From SIG307 sp964609025 (GTDB lineage: Bacteria; Bacillota; Clostridia; Lachnospirales; Lachnospiraceae), in the NCBI GenBank assembly GCA_964609025.1, contig CAZSQM010000002.1, positions 119,457 to 183,456 on the forward strand: a stretch of DNA of 64,000 nt. Direction: 5' to 3'. Positions 35,596 through 45,245 of the stretch are shown piece after piece. The stretch's first letter is position 1; each line of letters begins with the position of its first letter. The translations under genes were made by a program, and so were the position numbers. The notes beneath the pieces are model-generated. The model had not been told where the DNA came from, did not search any database, and saw only the letters and a list, made by a program, of their open reading frames with translations.

Positions 35596-35620
35596 CTACT
35601 TTTTATCAAAAGGAGAACCT

Positions 35621-36265
35621 ATGCTTTCCAACTATTTCAAGAAAAACAAACGGCGCATTTTCCTTGTATTTTCCGCCGTAATCGGAATGGGCTTTTCCCT
35701 TTCCTTCCTCATCCGCACGAACCTCGGCGGGGACCCGTACACTTGTATGAACCTTGCCATTTCCGACCGCCTCGGAATTGCCTTCGGTCATTGGCAGGCG
35801 CTCTTAAATGTGCTGCTATTAGTGGTTGTCCTTTTCTGCGACCGCTCCTTAATCGGCATCGGCACGTTGGCAAACATGTTTTTAGTCGGGTACTGCGTCG
35901 ATTTTTTTACATGGCTTGAAAATTTCTTTTTACCGGAGACGTTTTCCTCCGTCCTGCTCCGTGGAATCGTTGCCCTGCCCGCTCTCGTTTTGTTTGTGGT
36001 TTCCGCCGCACTTTATATGAGCTGCGAGCTGGGGGTTGCGCCGTATGACGCCGCTTCTTTCCTGCTGCACAAAGGAATTACAAAATGCCGCGCCTGCAAA
36101 CGTCTTCCGTTTCGTGCGGTGCGCATTCCTTACGATTTTCTTGCCTGCGGCATTTGCCTTTTTTTCGGCGGACATATCGGTCTTGTAACGGTCTTTATTT
36201 CGCTTTTCCTCGGTCCCGTGGTTGACAGAACCGGAGCGTTTTTAAAGAGCCGCGGCGTTTTGTAA
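35621..36265 (+). CDS. YczE/YitT-like membrane protein
   Basis: A 214-residue polytopic protein. The conserved opening GMGFSLSFLIRTNLGGDPYT and a second, related block SCELGVAPYDAASFLLHKGI are characteristic of the YczE/YyaS family. The function of the family is not established. The start at 35621 follows AAGGAG by five bases; the frame continues upstream into the foldback, but without a ribosome site. The GH95 gene follows on the same strand after about 65 bases. Confidence 0.85.
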   Translation: MLSNYFKKNKRRIFLVFSAVIGMGFSLSFLIRTNLGGDPYTCMNLAISDRLGIAFGHWQALLNVLLLVVVLFCDRSLIGIGTLANMFLVGYCVDFFTWLENFFLPETFSSVLLRGIVALPALVLFVVSAALYMSCELGVAPYDAASFLLHKGITKCRACKRLPFRAVRIPYDFLACGICLFFGGHIGLVTVFISLFLGPVVDRTGAFLKSRGVL

Positions 36266-36332
36266 AGGAGCTTTCCGGATTGGCTGCGCGCCTATGCAAA
36301 GGCATTTACTATAAGAACCCAGGAGGTATGAC

Positions 36333-38567
36333 ATGAATCGGCTTATCTACACAACATCATCAAAGGGCAACTGGAACCGGGCGCTTCCGGTGGGAAACGG
36401 AACTCTCGGTGCCATGATTTACGGCGAAAATACCTATGAGCATTTTCAACTGAACGAAGACAGCGTCTGGTTCGGAGGCCCGCGCAACCGCAACAACAAG
36501 GACGCACTGACTCATCTAGACGAAATCCGCTCTCTTATTTTATCCGGCAAAGTCACAAAGGCAGAAGAGCTTTGCAAATATGCCCTCACCGGCACTCCCC
36601 AGAGCGAGCATACTTACCAGACGCTGGGCGATGTTTATTTCGACTACTGCGGGCGCATAAAGAACGGAACAAACTTTTGCCGGACGTTAGATTTGGAAAC
36701 CGCCCTGCACAGTACCGTCACCACCGAGGAAAGCACCGGCGTTACCTACCGCTGTGACACCTTTGTCAGCCGCGACTATAACTGCATCGTTGCAAAATTT
36801 TCCGCCTCTAAGCCTGGTATGTTAGACCTTGCCGCCTCCTTACAGCGCGGCAGCTTTTACGAAGCCACCGAGCATACTGCGGACTCCTTATATATTTCCG
36901 GGAATCTCGGCGGCGGCGGAACGGATTTTTGCTGCGGCATGCGCTTTGTTTCCGACGGAACCTCTCTGGAAGGTATCGGCGAACATTTAGTGACCCGGAA
37001 CGCTTCCGAAGTGTGCGTATTGATTGCCGCCGCCACTACCTTCCGCTATGAATCTCCGCGACAAACCGTAGAAGAAACTTTATCCAAAGCTTCCGCTCTC
37101 TCCTTTGACGAGCTTTTTGCAAACCATTTGGCGGAGTATCAGCCGTATTTTAAACGAATGCAGCTTTCCCTGCCGTATGATACCGCCCTTGATGCGCTTT
37201 CCACGAAGGAACGTTTACACCGGCTTGACGCAGAGCACCCGGATAACGGGCTGCTTGCCACCTATTTTTCCTACGGAAGATACCTTCTGCTCTCCTGCAG
37301 CCGGGGCGACTGCCTCCCGGCAAATCTGCAGGGGCTTTGGAATCAGGACATCAGCGCCCCTTGGGGAAGCAAGTATACCATTAACATCAACACGGAAATG
37401 AACTACTGGCCGGCAAACAGCTGTAACCTTGCCGAATGTCAGATGCCGTTATTCCAGCATCTGCGCCGTATGCTGCCGAACGGCCTCTGCACCGCAAAGG
37501 AGATGTACGGCTGTTCCGGCTTTGTGGCGCACCACAACACCGACCTCTGGGGGGATACCGCACCGCAGGACATTTACATTCCTGCCACCTTCTGGGTCAT
37601 GGGCGCCGCATGGCTCTGCACCCACATCTGGCGGCATTACCTTTACACAAACGACCTTGCGTTTTTAAAGGAATACTATCCGCTGTTGAAGGAAGCCGTG
37701 CGTTTCTTCTTTGATTTTCTGATTGAAGTAGACGGAGCGCTCGTGACCTGCCCTTCCGTGTCCCCGGAAAACACTTATCTCATGGAGGACGGCACAAGAG
37801 GATGCCTGACCTACGGTGCCACGATGGATAACGAGATTTTACATGAGCTGTTTGAAAACTTTCTTTCGGCCGCTCCTCTCGTGGGCGAAACCGATACCGC
37901 GTTTATAGAAAAAGCCGCCGAATACAATACCCGGATTCCGGGCATTCACATCGGAAAGCACGGGCAGATTATGGAGTGGCAGAAGGACTATGACGAAGCC
38001 GAGCCGGGCCACCGGCACATTTCCCACCTGTGGGCGCTTCACCCGGCATTTCAGATTACGCCGGACGCCACTCCGGAGCTTTGTCAAGCTGCAAAGGTCA
38101 CGCTGGAACGCCGGCTTGCAAACGGCGGCGGGCACACCGGCTGGAGCCGTGCTTGGATTATCAACCTGTACGCCAGACTTTGGGACGGAGAAGAATGTTA
38201 CAAACACCTGCTGCTCCTCCTCCAAAAGTCTACGTTGGACAATCTCCTCGACAACCACCCGCCGTTCCAGATTGACGGCAACTTCGGAGCCGCTGCCGCT
38301 ATGGCGGAAATGCTGTTGCAGTCAAACGAAACACGCACCGTTCTGCTCCCTGCGCTCCCGTCGGCATGGCATACGGGCAGTGTCACCGGTCTGTGCGGAG
38401 TAGGAAACGTTACCTACGATATCACATGGCAGGACAAAACGCTGGTTTCGGCGCGCCTTGCGGCAAAAAGCACCGGAAAGGTTACGTTGGTTTATCGGGG
38501 AAGGGAACTTACTTTAGAGCTTAGAGAAGAGGAAACATATCAAATTACGGGGGAGAGCTTTCAATAA
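36333..38567 (+). CDS. Glycoside hydrolase family 95 (alpha-L-fucosidase type)
   Basis: A 744-residue inverting glycosidase; the family cleaves alpha-1,2-fucosyl (sometimes galactosyl) links. No signal peptide, so it acts in the cytoplasm. The N-terminal domain shows WNRALPVGNGTLGAMIYGEN and QLNEDSVWFGGPRNRNN. The (alpha/alpha)6 barrel keeps key parts: TININTEMNYWPANSCNLAE (asparagines of the catalytic set), SVSPENTYL (general acid glutamate) and FQIDGNFGAAAAMAEMLLQS (aspartate). AGGAGG lies before the ATG. Located behind an AraC regulator and a membrane protein, it fits use of host or milk fucosylated glycans. Confidence 0.92.
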   Translation: MNRLIYTTSSKGNWNRALPVGNGTLGAMIYGENTYEHFQLNEDSVWFGGPRNRNNKDALTHLDEIRSLILSGKVTKAEELCKYALTGTPQSEHTYQTLGDVYFDYCGRIKNGTNFCRTLDLETALHSTVTTEESTGVTYRCDTFVSRDYNCIVAKFSASKPGMLDLAASLQRGSFYEATEHTADSLYISGNLGGGGTDFCCGMRFVSDGTSLEGIGEHLVTRNASEVCVLIAAATTFRYESPRQTVEETLSKASALSFDELFANHLAEYQPYFKRMQLSLPYDTALDALSTKERLHRLDAEHPDNGLLATYFSYGRYLLLSCSRGDCLPANLQGLWNQDISAPWGSKYTININTEMNYWPANSCNLAECQMPLFQHLRRMLPNGLCTAKEMYGCSGFVAHHNTDLWGDTAPQDIYIPATFWVMGAAWLCTHIWRHYLYTNDLAFLKEYYPLLKEAVRFFFDFLIEVDGALVTCPSVSPENTYLMEDGTRGCLTYGATMDNEILHELFENFLSAAPLVGETDTAFIEKAAEYNTRIPGIHIGKHGQIMEWQKDYDEAEPGHRHISHLWALHPAFQITPDATPELCQAAKVTLERRLANGGGHTGWSRAWIINLYARLWDGEECYKHLLLLLQKSTLDNLLDNHPPFQIDGNFGAAAAMAEMLLQSNETRTVLLPALPSAWHTGSVTGLCGVGNVTYDITWQDKTLVSARLAAKSTGKVTLVYRGRELTLELREEETYQITGESFQ

Positions 38568-38594
38568 GCTCCCCCCCCCGCAGGGCTTCACCTT

Positions 38595-39230
38595 TTACTG
38601 TAATCTTCCGTAAATCGTATGTCCCTCTAACGTAATTCCGTTCTGCGCCGCAAGCTCCGACACCGTAACAAACCGATAGCCCTTCTCCAGTAACGTCGGA
38701 ATCAGGTACTCTACGGCACGGGCCGTGGTCCAATACGGCTCATGCAGCAAAACAACCGCGTTCGTAAGCTCGCCCTTCTCCTCCGCCGTCATAATCCGCT
38801 CGATAATCTCCTCCGTCGATATATGGTCCCAGTCCCTGCTGTCCACACTGCAGGAAATCATCGGACGGTCCACGGTCTTTAATACCGTTTCGTTCTGCGC
38901 CAGATACGGAAGTCTGGTAAGGAACGGCGTTTTTCCGGTTACCTCTGCCACAAGCCTGTCGGTTTTTTCAAACTCTTCTTTGATTTCCTCTTCGGAACGT
39001 TCCGTCAGGAAGCAATGGGTAAAGGTATGATTCCCCGCCTCACAGCCAAGGCTCTGGGCAAACTTCATCTCCTTTTTGTTTTCCTCGTTTATCTGCTGTC
39101 CGACATAAAAAAACGTCGCACGCTGCCCGTACTTTTCAAGCGTATGTAAAATATTCATCGCACTGCTGTCCTCGGAATACTCCACCGGACCGTCGTCAAA
39201 CGTAAATGCTACCAGCTTATTCTCTTCCAT
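38595..39230 (-). CDS. Polysaccharide deacetylase family protein
   Basis: A 211-residue NodB-like deacetylase without a signal peptide. Motifs: FTFDDGPVEYS (catalytic aspartate and first metal ligand), AGNHTFTHCFLT (metal-binding histidines), TRLPYLAQN (in place of the usual RPP) and VVLLHEPYW near the end. The start at 39230 has GGAGG nine bases upstream and overlaps the end of the preceding gene by 14 bases. Family members act on wall or storage glycans; the substrate is unknown, and a cytoplasmic location is unusual. Confidence 0.87.
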   Translation of the reverse strand: MEENKLVAFTFDDGPVEYSEDSSAMNILHTLEKYGQRATFFYVGQQINEENKKEMKFAQSLGCEAGNHTFTHCFLTERSEEEIKEEFEKTDRLVAEVTGKTPFLTRLPYLAQNETVLKTVDRPMISCSVDSRDWDHISTEEIIERIMTAEEKGELTNAVVLLHEPYWTTARAVEYLIPTLLEKGYRFVTVSELAAQNGITLEGHTIYGRLQ

Positions 39231-39603
39231 CTGATAAAGCCTCCAATCTGTCGTAATACTGATAAAGCTTCTGCGTCCCATTCTCTAAAATATAATAATG
39301 CCGGATATACGGAATCAAAAGCACCAGAAGCAAAAGCAAAAGCGCACCCGTCCATAAGGAAAACACCGTCACCGCCAATGCGAAAACAAAAATCGTCATC
39401 AGCGCAAACAACACCGTTACAATCAGATGCACCAGCCTCTCATGCTGAAAAAAGCCAATCTGCGTAAGCAGCTCCGCCTTCTCCTTCTGCAGCCTCTCAG
39501 GGCTGCACACCCCGCCCTCCGGTCTTTCTCTCCTACTGTCCTGTTCCAGCTCCTCCACCATACGCTCCGTCTTTTTCAAATACTTCTTTAACCGTTCCTC
39601 CAT
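39217..39603 (-). CDS. Small membrane protein with coiled-coil N-terminus
   Basis: A 128-residue protein. Residues 1-50 are charged and helical (MEERLKKYLKKTERMVEELE), followed by two adjacent transmembrane helices (LIVTVLFALMTIFVFALAV and LWTGALLLLLLVLLIPYI) and a short cytoplasmic end. No family is recognised. It overlaps the polysaccharide deacetylase gene by 14 bases, so the two are translated together. Confidence 0.7.
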   Translation of the reverse strand: MEERLKKYLKKTERMVEELEQDSRRERPEGGVCSPERLQKEKAELLTQIGFFQHERLVHLIVTVLFALMTIFVFALAVTVFSLWTGALLLLLLVLLIPYIRHYYILENGTQKLYQYYDRLEALSDGRE

Positions 39604-39740
39604 AACAGCCCCCTTTTCGGCGTTGAATGTCGCTCACCCCGGTACCGTTCCGGCGCGGTTACCTTCCACACGCTTCGTATCGTATCTATTCTATCATTTT
39701 CGGTAAAAAATAACAAGGAGTGACGGAGGCTATTTTTCCG

Positions 39741-41867
39741 CTATATTTCCGCAGCGTAGGCTTCCTGATAAAAAAGCTCCTGTGAATTTAGCTTCGGTTC
39801 ATGCAAAGAACGATCACAATATTCACCGGCGGCATTCTGCTGCTTTCCTTTTTCATCATCTGCCATCATGGTATCAAACAGATATCTCACCCTGTTCCGA
39901 ATTTCTTCATCGTAAATCGGCACAGCCACCTCCACGCGGCGCACTGTATTTCTTGTCATAAAGTCTGCGGAAGCAATATAAATTTTTTCTTCCTCTCCGG
40001 TTCCGAAACGATAAATTCTGGAATGTTCCAGGAAGCGGCCCACAATACTGACTACGGTTATATTCTCTGTCATTCCCTTCACGCCCGGTTTCAGGCAACA
40101 GATTCCTCTGACAAGCAGTTCTAACTTCACCCCTGCCTGAGAGGCTTCGATTAACTTGTTAATCAATACCTTATCCGTGAGCGAATTTACTTTGATACCC
40201 ACATAACCCACACCGCCGTTTTTGACTTTCTGAATTTCATTCTCAATCAAAGCTACGATTTTGCACTGAAGACATTTCGGCGCCACAAGAAGCTCCTCGG
40301 TTTCCTCTACAATCTCTCCTTTTTGAAGCGCGGTAAATACCTTCGCCGCCTCCGTGCCAATCGACGCTCTTGCCGTTATCAGCGATAAATCCGTATACAA
40401 TCTGGAGGTCTTTTCGTTGTAGTTTCCGGTCCCTATCTGGGTAATATAGGAGAAGCCCTCCTCCGTTTTGCGGGTAATCAAACATAATTTGGAATGTACC
40501 TTATAATCTCCAAGCCCGTACAAAATCTGGCAGCCTGCATCCTCCAGGCGATACGACATTTCAATATTATTGGCTTCGTCAAATCTGGCGCGAAGTTCTA
40601 CCAGCACCACCACTTCTTTTCCGTTTTCGGCGGCTTCTACCAGCGCATCGATAATTTCACTTTTCTCCGCCACACGATACAGCGTCATTTTGACGGAAAC
40701 AACCGAGGCATCTTCTGCTGCTTCCCGGAGCATCTGAATAAAAGGCTTCATGCTTTCAAACGGATAGGATAACAGCACATCCTTTTTCTCAATCTGGGCA
40801 AAGATACTTTCCCTGGTATTCAGGGCGGGACTGCGTCTCGGACTACGCTTTTCGTAAAAAAGCTCCGTTTGGTTTCTCAGATAATTCTGCAGTTCAAATA
40901 CAAAGGACAAATCCAACGGCGTCTTCACGTCAATGATATGATCCATTCCGATTTTCAAAAACTGCGCTAATTTTTTCTTATCCTTATCATTGATTTTCCG
41001 ACTCAGCTCCACACGTACCGGATTCAGTCTTGTGCGGCGCTTAATCAGCTGCTCCATCATATCTCTGTAATCCATATCTTCATCGTAGATTTCCGAAGCG
41101 TCAATATCCGCATTCCGGGTCACACGCATAATCGCCTTTTCCCGAACCGTATATTGGGAGTACAGCTTCGACACAAAATGAAGAATTAACTCCTCCGACA
41201 GCATAAAGTTTCCCGGTCTGGTAGGAATCTCAATCAGACGTTTAAATACACTGTTAGAGCAGGGTACCAGTCCTGTTTTTTTCTTTCCCCTTGCCGTATT
41301 CAGAACTACAATGGCATACAACTGTTTGTTTGCCAGAAACGGAAACGGATGCTGCTTTCCGATAATGATCGGCGAAAGAAACGGAGCAATATGAGCGTCA
41401 AAATATTGTTCCAGAAACGCTCCCTCTTCTTTTGACAATTTATTAAAATTTATGATACGAACACCCTTTGGCTCCAATTCCCCCATTAGCTGCTCATATA
41501 TTTTTTCCTTTTTTTCTTCCAAAACGTGTACCTGCTTTAAAATAGCCGCAACCTGTTCTTCACTGCTCATTCCGGTTTTATTTTCTCTGATTTTTTCCGA
41601 AGCCTGCATCTGCATAAGCAGGGTCCCTACCCGGACCATAAAGAATTCATCCAGATTGGTCTGAAAAATAGACGCAAAGGTCAGGCGCTCTGCCAGCGGC
41701 ACTCTTGGATTCCCGGCTTCATTCAGCACCCTTTCATTAAACTGCAGCCAGGACAATTCCCGGTTTGTCATACAATCGGCCTGTTCCTTTTGATCCGCCG
41801 GCTCCTGAGCATTGTTCTTATGATTCGCATTATTGGTATCGGAACCGAATACACATTTTCTTTTCAT
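39741..41867 (-). CDS. ppk: Polyphosphate kinase 1
   Basis: A 708-residue enzyme that builds polyphosphate from ATP reversibly. REL-SWLQFNERVLNEAGNP marks the N-domain. The two conserved histidines of the phospholipase D-like halves appear in GDYKVHSKLCLITRK and RFLEHSRIYRF. SVKMTLYRVAEKSEIIDAL and the GTGNYNEKTSRLYTDLSL block are typical. AAGG lies eight bases before the ATG. It is preceded by pfkA, which has its own terminator. Confidence 0.94.
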   Translation of the reverse strand: MKRKCVFGSDTNNANHKNNAQEPADQKEQADCMTNRELSWLQFNERVLNEAGNPRVPLAERLTFASIFQTNLDEFFMVRVGTLLMQMQASEKIRENKTGMSSEEQVAAILKQVHVLEEKKEKIYEQLMGELEPKGVRIINFNKLSKEEGAFLEQYFDAHIAPFLSPIIIGKQHPFPFLANKQLYAIVVLNTARGKKKTGLVPCSNSVFKRLIEIPTRPGNFMLSEELILHFVSKLYSQYTVREKAIMRVTRNADIDASEIYDEDMDYRDMMEQLIKRRTRLNPVRVELSRKINDKDKKKLAQFLKIGMDHIIDVKTPLDLSFVFELQNYLRNQTELFYEKRSPRRSPALNTRESIFAQIEKKDVLLSYPFESMKPFIQMLREAAEDASVVSVKMTLYRVAEKSEIIDALVEAAENGKEVVVLVELRARFDEANNIEMSYRLEDAGCQILYGLGDYKVHSKLCLITRKTEEGFSYITQIGTGNYNEKTSRLYTDLSLITARASIGTEAAKVFTALQKGEIVEETEELLVAPKCLQCKIVALIENEIQKVKNGGVGYVGIKVNSLTDKVLINKLIEASQAGVKLELLVRGICCLKPGVKGMTENITVVSIVGRFLEHSRIYRFGTGEEEKIYIASADFMTRNTVRRVEVAVPIYDEEIRNRVRYLFDTMMADDEKGKQQNAAGEYCDRSLHEPKLNSQELFYQEAYAAEI

Positions 41868-41971
41868 TCTAAAGCCCTTCCTTTCACATAGCTATCCACA
41901 TCCATCTTCTCAAAAAGACAAGCGCCCTGCCACCTTCCTCCCGTAAACAGTGTGTAAAATCATTGTAAGGC

Positions 41972-42003
41972 GCAAAAAAAAGGAACAGATATTCTCTGTT
42001 CCT
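41972..42003 (-). terminator. Terminator after pfkA
   Basis: On the minus strand AGGAACAGA pairs perfectly with TCTGTTCCT (41981-41989 with 41995-42003) around five bases, followed by a run of seven T and GCGCC. Confidence 0.88.
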
Positions 42004-42097
42004 GCGGTATCAGAAAGAATCTGACCTTTTTTCGATTTTTGCTTTCTTCAGGCGGCTTATCCGCCGTTTCTGCCCCCGTGACAGAAGGGCGTTCGGG

Positions 42098-43171
42098 TCA
42101 AGCTCCGAAACATATTCCTATTCTCTGTGCTTCTTTGATGATTTCACAGTCCGGATCAACCGTCTTTAGCTTTCCCGCAACCTCCTTTAACGGAACCCGT
42201 TCGGTTTTTCCGTTCACCATTGCAATCATACAGCCATAATCATTTTCTAAAATTGCTTCTGCCGCAGCTGCGCCAAGTCTTGTACACAAAACACGATCAT
42301 AAGGGCTCGGGCTCCCGCCCCTCTGCGTATGACCCGGTACCGCAACTCTTACCTCGATTCCGAGCCTCTTTGAAATCTCATCCGCCAACTCGTAAGATAT
42401 CGACGGATATCTGCGCTCTTTCCTCTTTGCCTTGTATTCCCTCTTTGAAAGCGCCGCGTCCTTTTTTGAAATTGCCCCTTCCGCTACCGCCAAAATCGTA
42501 AAGCCCTTTCCCTCTTTGGTCCTCTTTGAGATTGACTCCGTTATGGTTTCAATTTCATACGGAATCTCAGGCAAAAGAATAATATCCGCACCTCCTGCGA
42601 TTCCGGCATACAACGTCAGCCAGCCAACCTTATGTCCCATAATTTCCACAATAAATACCCGATTATGGGATGCTGCGGTAGTATGAATACAATCAATCAC
42701 ATTGGTTGCCACATCCACAGCACTCTGGAACCCAAAGGTAACATCCGTACCATAAATATCATTGTCAATTGTCTTAGGCAGATGAATTATATTCAGTCCC
42801 TCTTCTCTTAATAAATTAGCCGTTTTCTGCGAACCGTTTCCTCCTAAAACCACCAGACAATCCAGCTTGTACTTACCGTAGGTCTGTTTCATGGCTTCCA
42901 CCTTATTCAACCCGTTTTCATCCGGCACCGTTATCTGTTTATAGGGCTGGCGGGAGGTTCCTAAAATTGTGCCACCCATTGTCAGTATGCCGGAAAAATC
43001 CTTCTTCGAAAGCAGACGGCAGTTTCCGTAAATCAGCCCCTCATATCCATTGATAAAGCCGTAAATCTCCAACTCCTCTATTCCTCCGTAAAGCCCCTTT
43101 GCCACGCCTCTCATGGTTGCATTTAATGCCTGACAGTCGCCTCCGCTGGTAAGTAATCCGACTCTTTTCAT
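42098..43171 (-). CDS. pfkA: 6-phosphofructokinase
   Basis: A 357-residue phosphofructokinase, longer than the classic 320-residue enzyme. Visible parts: VGLLTSGGDCQALNATMRGV, ILTMGGTILGTSR, HLPKTIDNDIYGTDVTFGFQ and EIMGHKVGWLTLYAGIAGG. The phosphodonor motif, GGDGS in ATP enzymes and GGDDS in pyrophosphate enzymes, reads GGNGS here: the glycine points to ATP, while the aspartate is changed. GGAG stands before the ATG. Single-gene transcript with its own promoter and terminator. Confidence 0.9.
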   Translation of the reverse strand: MKRVGLLTSGGDCQALNATMRGVAKGLYGGIEELEIYGFINGYEGLIYGNCRLLSKKDFSGILTMGGTILGTSRQPYKQITVPDENGLNKVEAMKQTYGKYKLDCLVVLGGNGSQKTANLLREEGLNIIHLPKTIDNDIYGTDVTFGFQSAVDVATNVIDCIHTTAASHNRVFIVEIMGHKVGWLTLYAGIAGGADIILLPEIPYEIETITESISKRTKEGKGFTILAVAEGAISKKDAALSKREYKAKRKERRYPSISYELADEISKRLGIEVRVAVPGHTQRGGSPSPYDRVLCTRLGAAAAEAILENDYGCMIAMVNGKTERVPLKEVAGKLKTVDPDCEIIKEAQRIGICFGA

Positions 43172-43480
43172 GTTCTTCTCCCTTCAGGTGTCCTCTTGCC
43201 TTCACATTTTCTAACACATAATTTTATTCCCAAACCCAAAAAACAACAAGCCCTTTCCGGTAAAGTCTCTGTAAAAACTGCACAAAACAGAACTATCGCT
43301 GGACGCTTCGGTATCCAACAACGCACCGTATATTTGTATGATTTGACGATTTTCAATCGAAAACGGACAATTAGTGCATTTATGCCTTTACTTAATGATA
43401 CATTTTTGGTACTATATTATTGATGTAATGCGAATAAATCAACACTATAACCAGCATTACACCAGAGAAGGAGAATGCAT
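43172..43480. promoter_or_regulatory. Divergent intergenic region of pfkA and the zinc-ribbon gene
   Basis: About 309 bases without a gene. On the minus strand a candidate pfkA promoter has TAAAAT (43221-43226) and TTGTTG (43244-43249), 17 bases apart; the -35 is poor. For the plus-strand gene no convincing promoter pair is seen. Nothing else is recognised. Confidence 0.4.
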
Positions 43481-44236
43481 ATGTTTTGTAACTATTGTGG
43501 TCAGGAAATTAGCGACGATGCCGTCTTTTGCCCTAAATGTGGCAAAGCTTTAAATTCTACGGATGCAAACTTTACAGACGGTTATACAAAAGCAATCAAT
43601 CCCTATTCTGCAAAATCAACAGAAACAAGCGGACTGGCAATCGCATCTTTAGTTCTTGGCTTATTAGGACTAATCGCATGGTTATTACCCATTGTTGGGT
43701 TTCCGGTAATTATCGTCGGATTGGTTCTTGGCATTATCGGACGTAGTAAAGGCGGAAAGGGTATCGCTACTGCCGGAATCATAATATGTATCATCACTTT
43801 AATGCTTACAACAGCCAATTCAGCTATCGGTGCCTATATGGGATATCATGGTCTTTTGCATTTTCAGCAAAACCATTCTGAATCCTCAAAAGAAAAGGTT
43901 GAACAAACACCAAATGAATTTACATTGCGAGATGAAGACGGTAATATTTTAATGCAAGGTGGAATTGCTTCTGCATATACCAGTACCGTTACGGACGAAA
44001 ACGGTACAAAAAATTATGTTGTAGAAATTAGATTCACCGATACGGCTTCTGAAAAATTTGCCGCAATCACAAGTGAGCATACTGGAGAATATATCGGCAT
44101 TTACTTAAATGATGATATGTTAGCAAATCCCATGGTTATATGTGCAATTACCGAGGGAACCTGTCAAATAACAAATATGCCATCCTATCAGGATGCGCTT
44201 GACCTGGCTGAGAAATTGAACATGGGAATTGATTAA
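43481..44236 (+). CDS. Zinc-ribbon plus DUF4190-like membrane protein
   Basis: A 251-residue protein. The N-terminal zinc ribbon reads FCNYCGQEISDDAVFCPKCG. A DUF4190-like pair of hydrophobic segments follows (LAIASLVLGLLGLIAWLLPI and GLVLGIIGRSKGGKGIATAG), then an outside domain of about 110 residues with no known family (FTLRDEDGNILMQGGIASAY). That domain resembles the substrate-like SecD extracytoplasmic pattern (VEIRFTDTASEKFAAITSEH, YIGIYLNDDMLANPMV). AAGGAG is six bases before the second of two close ATGs, chosen as start. Function unknown. Confidence 0.75.
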   Translation: MFCNYCGQEISDDAVFCPKCGKALNSTDANFTDGYTKAINPYSAKSTETSGLAIASLVLGLLGLIAWLLPIVGFPVIIVGLVLGIIGRSKGGKGIATAGIIICIITLMLTTANSAIGAYMGYHGLLHFQQNHSESSKEKVEQTPNEFTLRDEDGNILMQGGIASAYTSTVTDENGTKNYVVEIRFTDTASEKFAAITSEHTGEYIGIYLNDDMLANPMVICAITEGTCQITNMPSYQDALDLAEKLNMGID

Positions 44237-44243
44237 CCATGCT

Positions 44244-44465
44244 TCACATATCTCTCGGCGTTTGCAACATTAAAAAAGTCACAGTCTGCTCCTTCATAGA
44301 AATCTTTCCAACCTTGAAACCGTACTCCAGAAGCTCCTTCTTGTAATTCAGGAACGAATGGTCTATCGGCAGACCTGATATTTTCTCTATCTCGGCATAG
44401 GTCAGTTTGAAGTTATCCGTACCATTTTCTTTTATCCATTTCCACAATAGGGCGTATTTACTCAT
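44244..44465 (-). CDS. Small protein of unknown function, 73 aa
   Basis: It starts MSKYALLWKWIKENGTDNFK with GAGGTG six bases in front. The stretch LTYAEIEKISGLPIDHSFLN looks like a short helix-turn-helix, and such small proteins are frequent in Clostridia. It converges on the zinc-ribbon gene with only seven bases between them and follows the phosphatidyltransferase gene. Confidence 0.65.
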   Translation of the reverse strand: MSKYALLWKWIKENGTDNFKLTYAEIEKISGLPIDHSFLNYKKELLEYGFKVGKISMKEQTVTFLMLQTPRDM

Positions 44466-44553
44466 GATTGACACCTCACTTTTTCTTCTTTGGTGCAGGC
44501 AGTTCAGCATACATTGCATTTAGCAATTCCACAAGGGACTCCCGTTATCGGCA

Positions 44554-45063
44554 TCATCTACCGGTAACATTTCTTTCGCACCTTCCTGTTCTTATATAAT
44601 GCCCTTCCTGCACTGCTGCGATTGTTGCAACCATGCAGACAAGTATTGCGCTGTATTTCAAATCTATCATTTCTAATGTCAACGGAAGGAGAAATAACAA
44701 TGCTCCGGCGACTTTATTCATAACAGTATGAACAGCCGCAAGCTTCTTCTGCACGACATATCCGGAAACAACATTGATTACTTTGATAAATGCAATGATG
44801 GCAATCCATATAAAAAGCCACCCCGGAATAGCCATGACAGGAATCAACTTTATCAAGCATACCACGACCAAAACAAAATCTGCCACCGTGTCCAGCCCGG
44901 AGCCAAACTCGCTGACTGTATTTGTTTTTCTTGCAACCGTTCCATCAATCATATCTGTAAATCCTGCGACTAAGTATAATAAATAAAACGTCGGGGAAAG
45001 TGCCGGGCATAATAACAATGCAATACTGCACAAAATTCTGATACTCGTTATGATGTTTGCCAT
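44554..45063 (-). CDS. CDP-alcohol phosphatidyltransferase family protein
   Basis: A 169-residue integral membrane enzyme. The full signature D-x2-D-G-x2-A-R-x8-G-x3-D-x3-D is present (DMIDGTVARKTNTVSEF then GSGLDTVAD). It joins a CDP-linked lipid or alcohol to a second alcohol; the acceptor (glycerol phosphate, inositol or other) is not clear. Its isolated setting in an accessory patch makes it unlikely to be the housekeeping PgsA. Confidence 0.88.
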   Translation of the reverse strand: MANIITSIRILCSIALLLCPALSPTFYLLYLVAGFTDMIDGTVARKTNTVSEFGSGLDTVADFVLVVVCLIKLIPVMAIPGWLFIWIAIIAFIKVINVVSGYVVQKKLAAVHTVMNKVAGALLFLLPLTLEMIDLKYSAILVCMVATIAAVQEGHYIRTGRCERNVTGR

Positions 45064-45245
45064 ACGCTCACTCCTTCCCGCAACATCTAATCCACTGCCT
45101 CAATTTGCGCTATCTACTCCGGGGTCACAACCTGACATACATTTTCGCCGGTCGTGGACAGCTATCGCATGGTTTTCCGTAATCTACTCTCACTTCGCTT
45201 CCGTTCGTGACAGAAGAATCACCGTTTCGACCTGAAATCAAGGCT

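Noticed and set aside
35236..35610. Target-site duplication around the 35-kb foldback
   Set aside because: ATCAAAG and ATCAAAAG occur near both ends but differ in length and do not abut the repeat ends.
35496..35620. Upstream start of the YczE-like gene inside the foldback
   Set aside because: No ribosome site, and the added residues do not look like a membrane protein start; AAGGAG fixes the start at 35621.
38560..38580. Run of nine C after the GH95 stop
   Set aside because: It pairs with the G-run before the stop and looks like a simple terminator stem; phase variation is unlikely because it is outside the coding frame.
45064..45245. Gap between the RhuM gene and the phosphatidyltransferase gene
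   Set aside because: A short frame exists, but it has no start or family; no structure beyond weak hairpins was seen.
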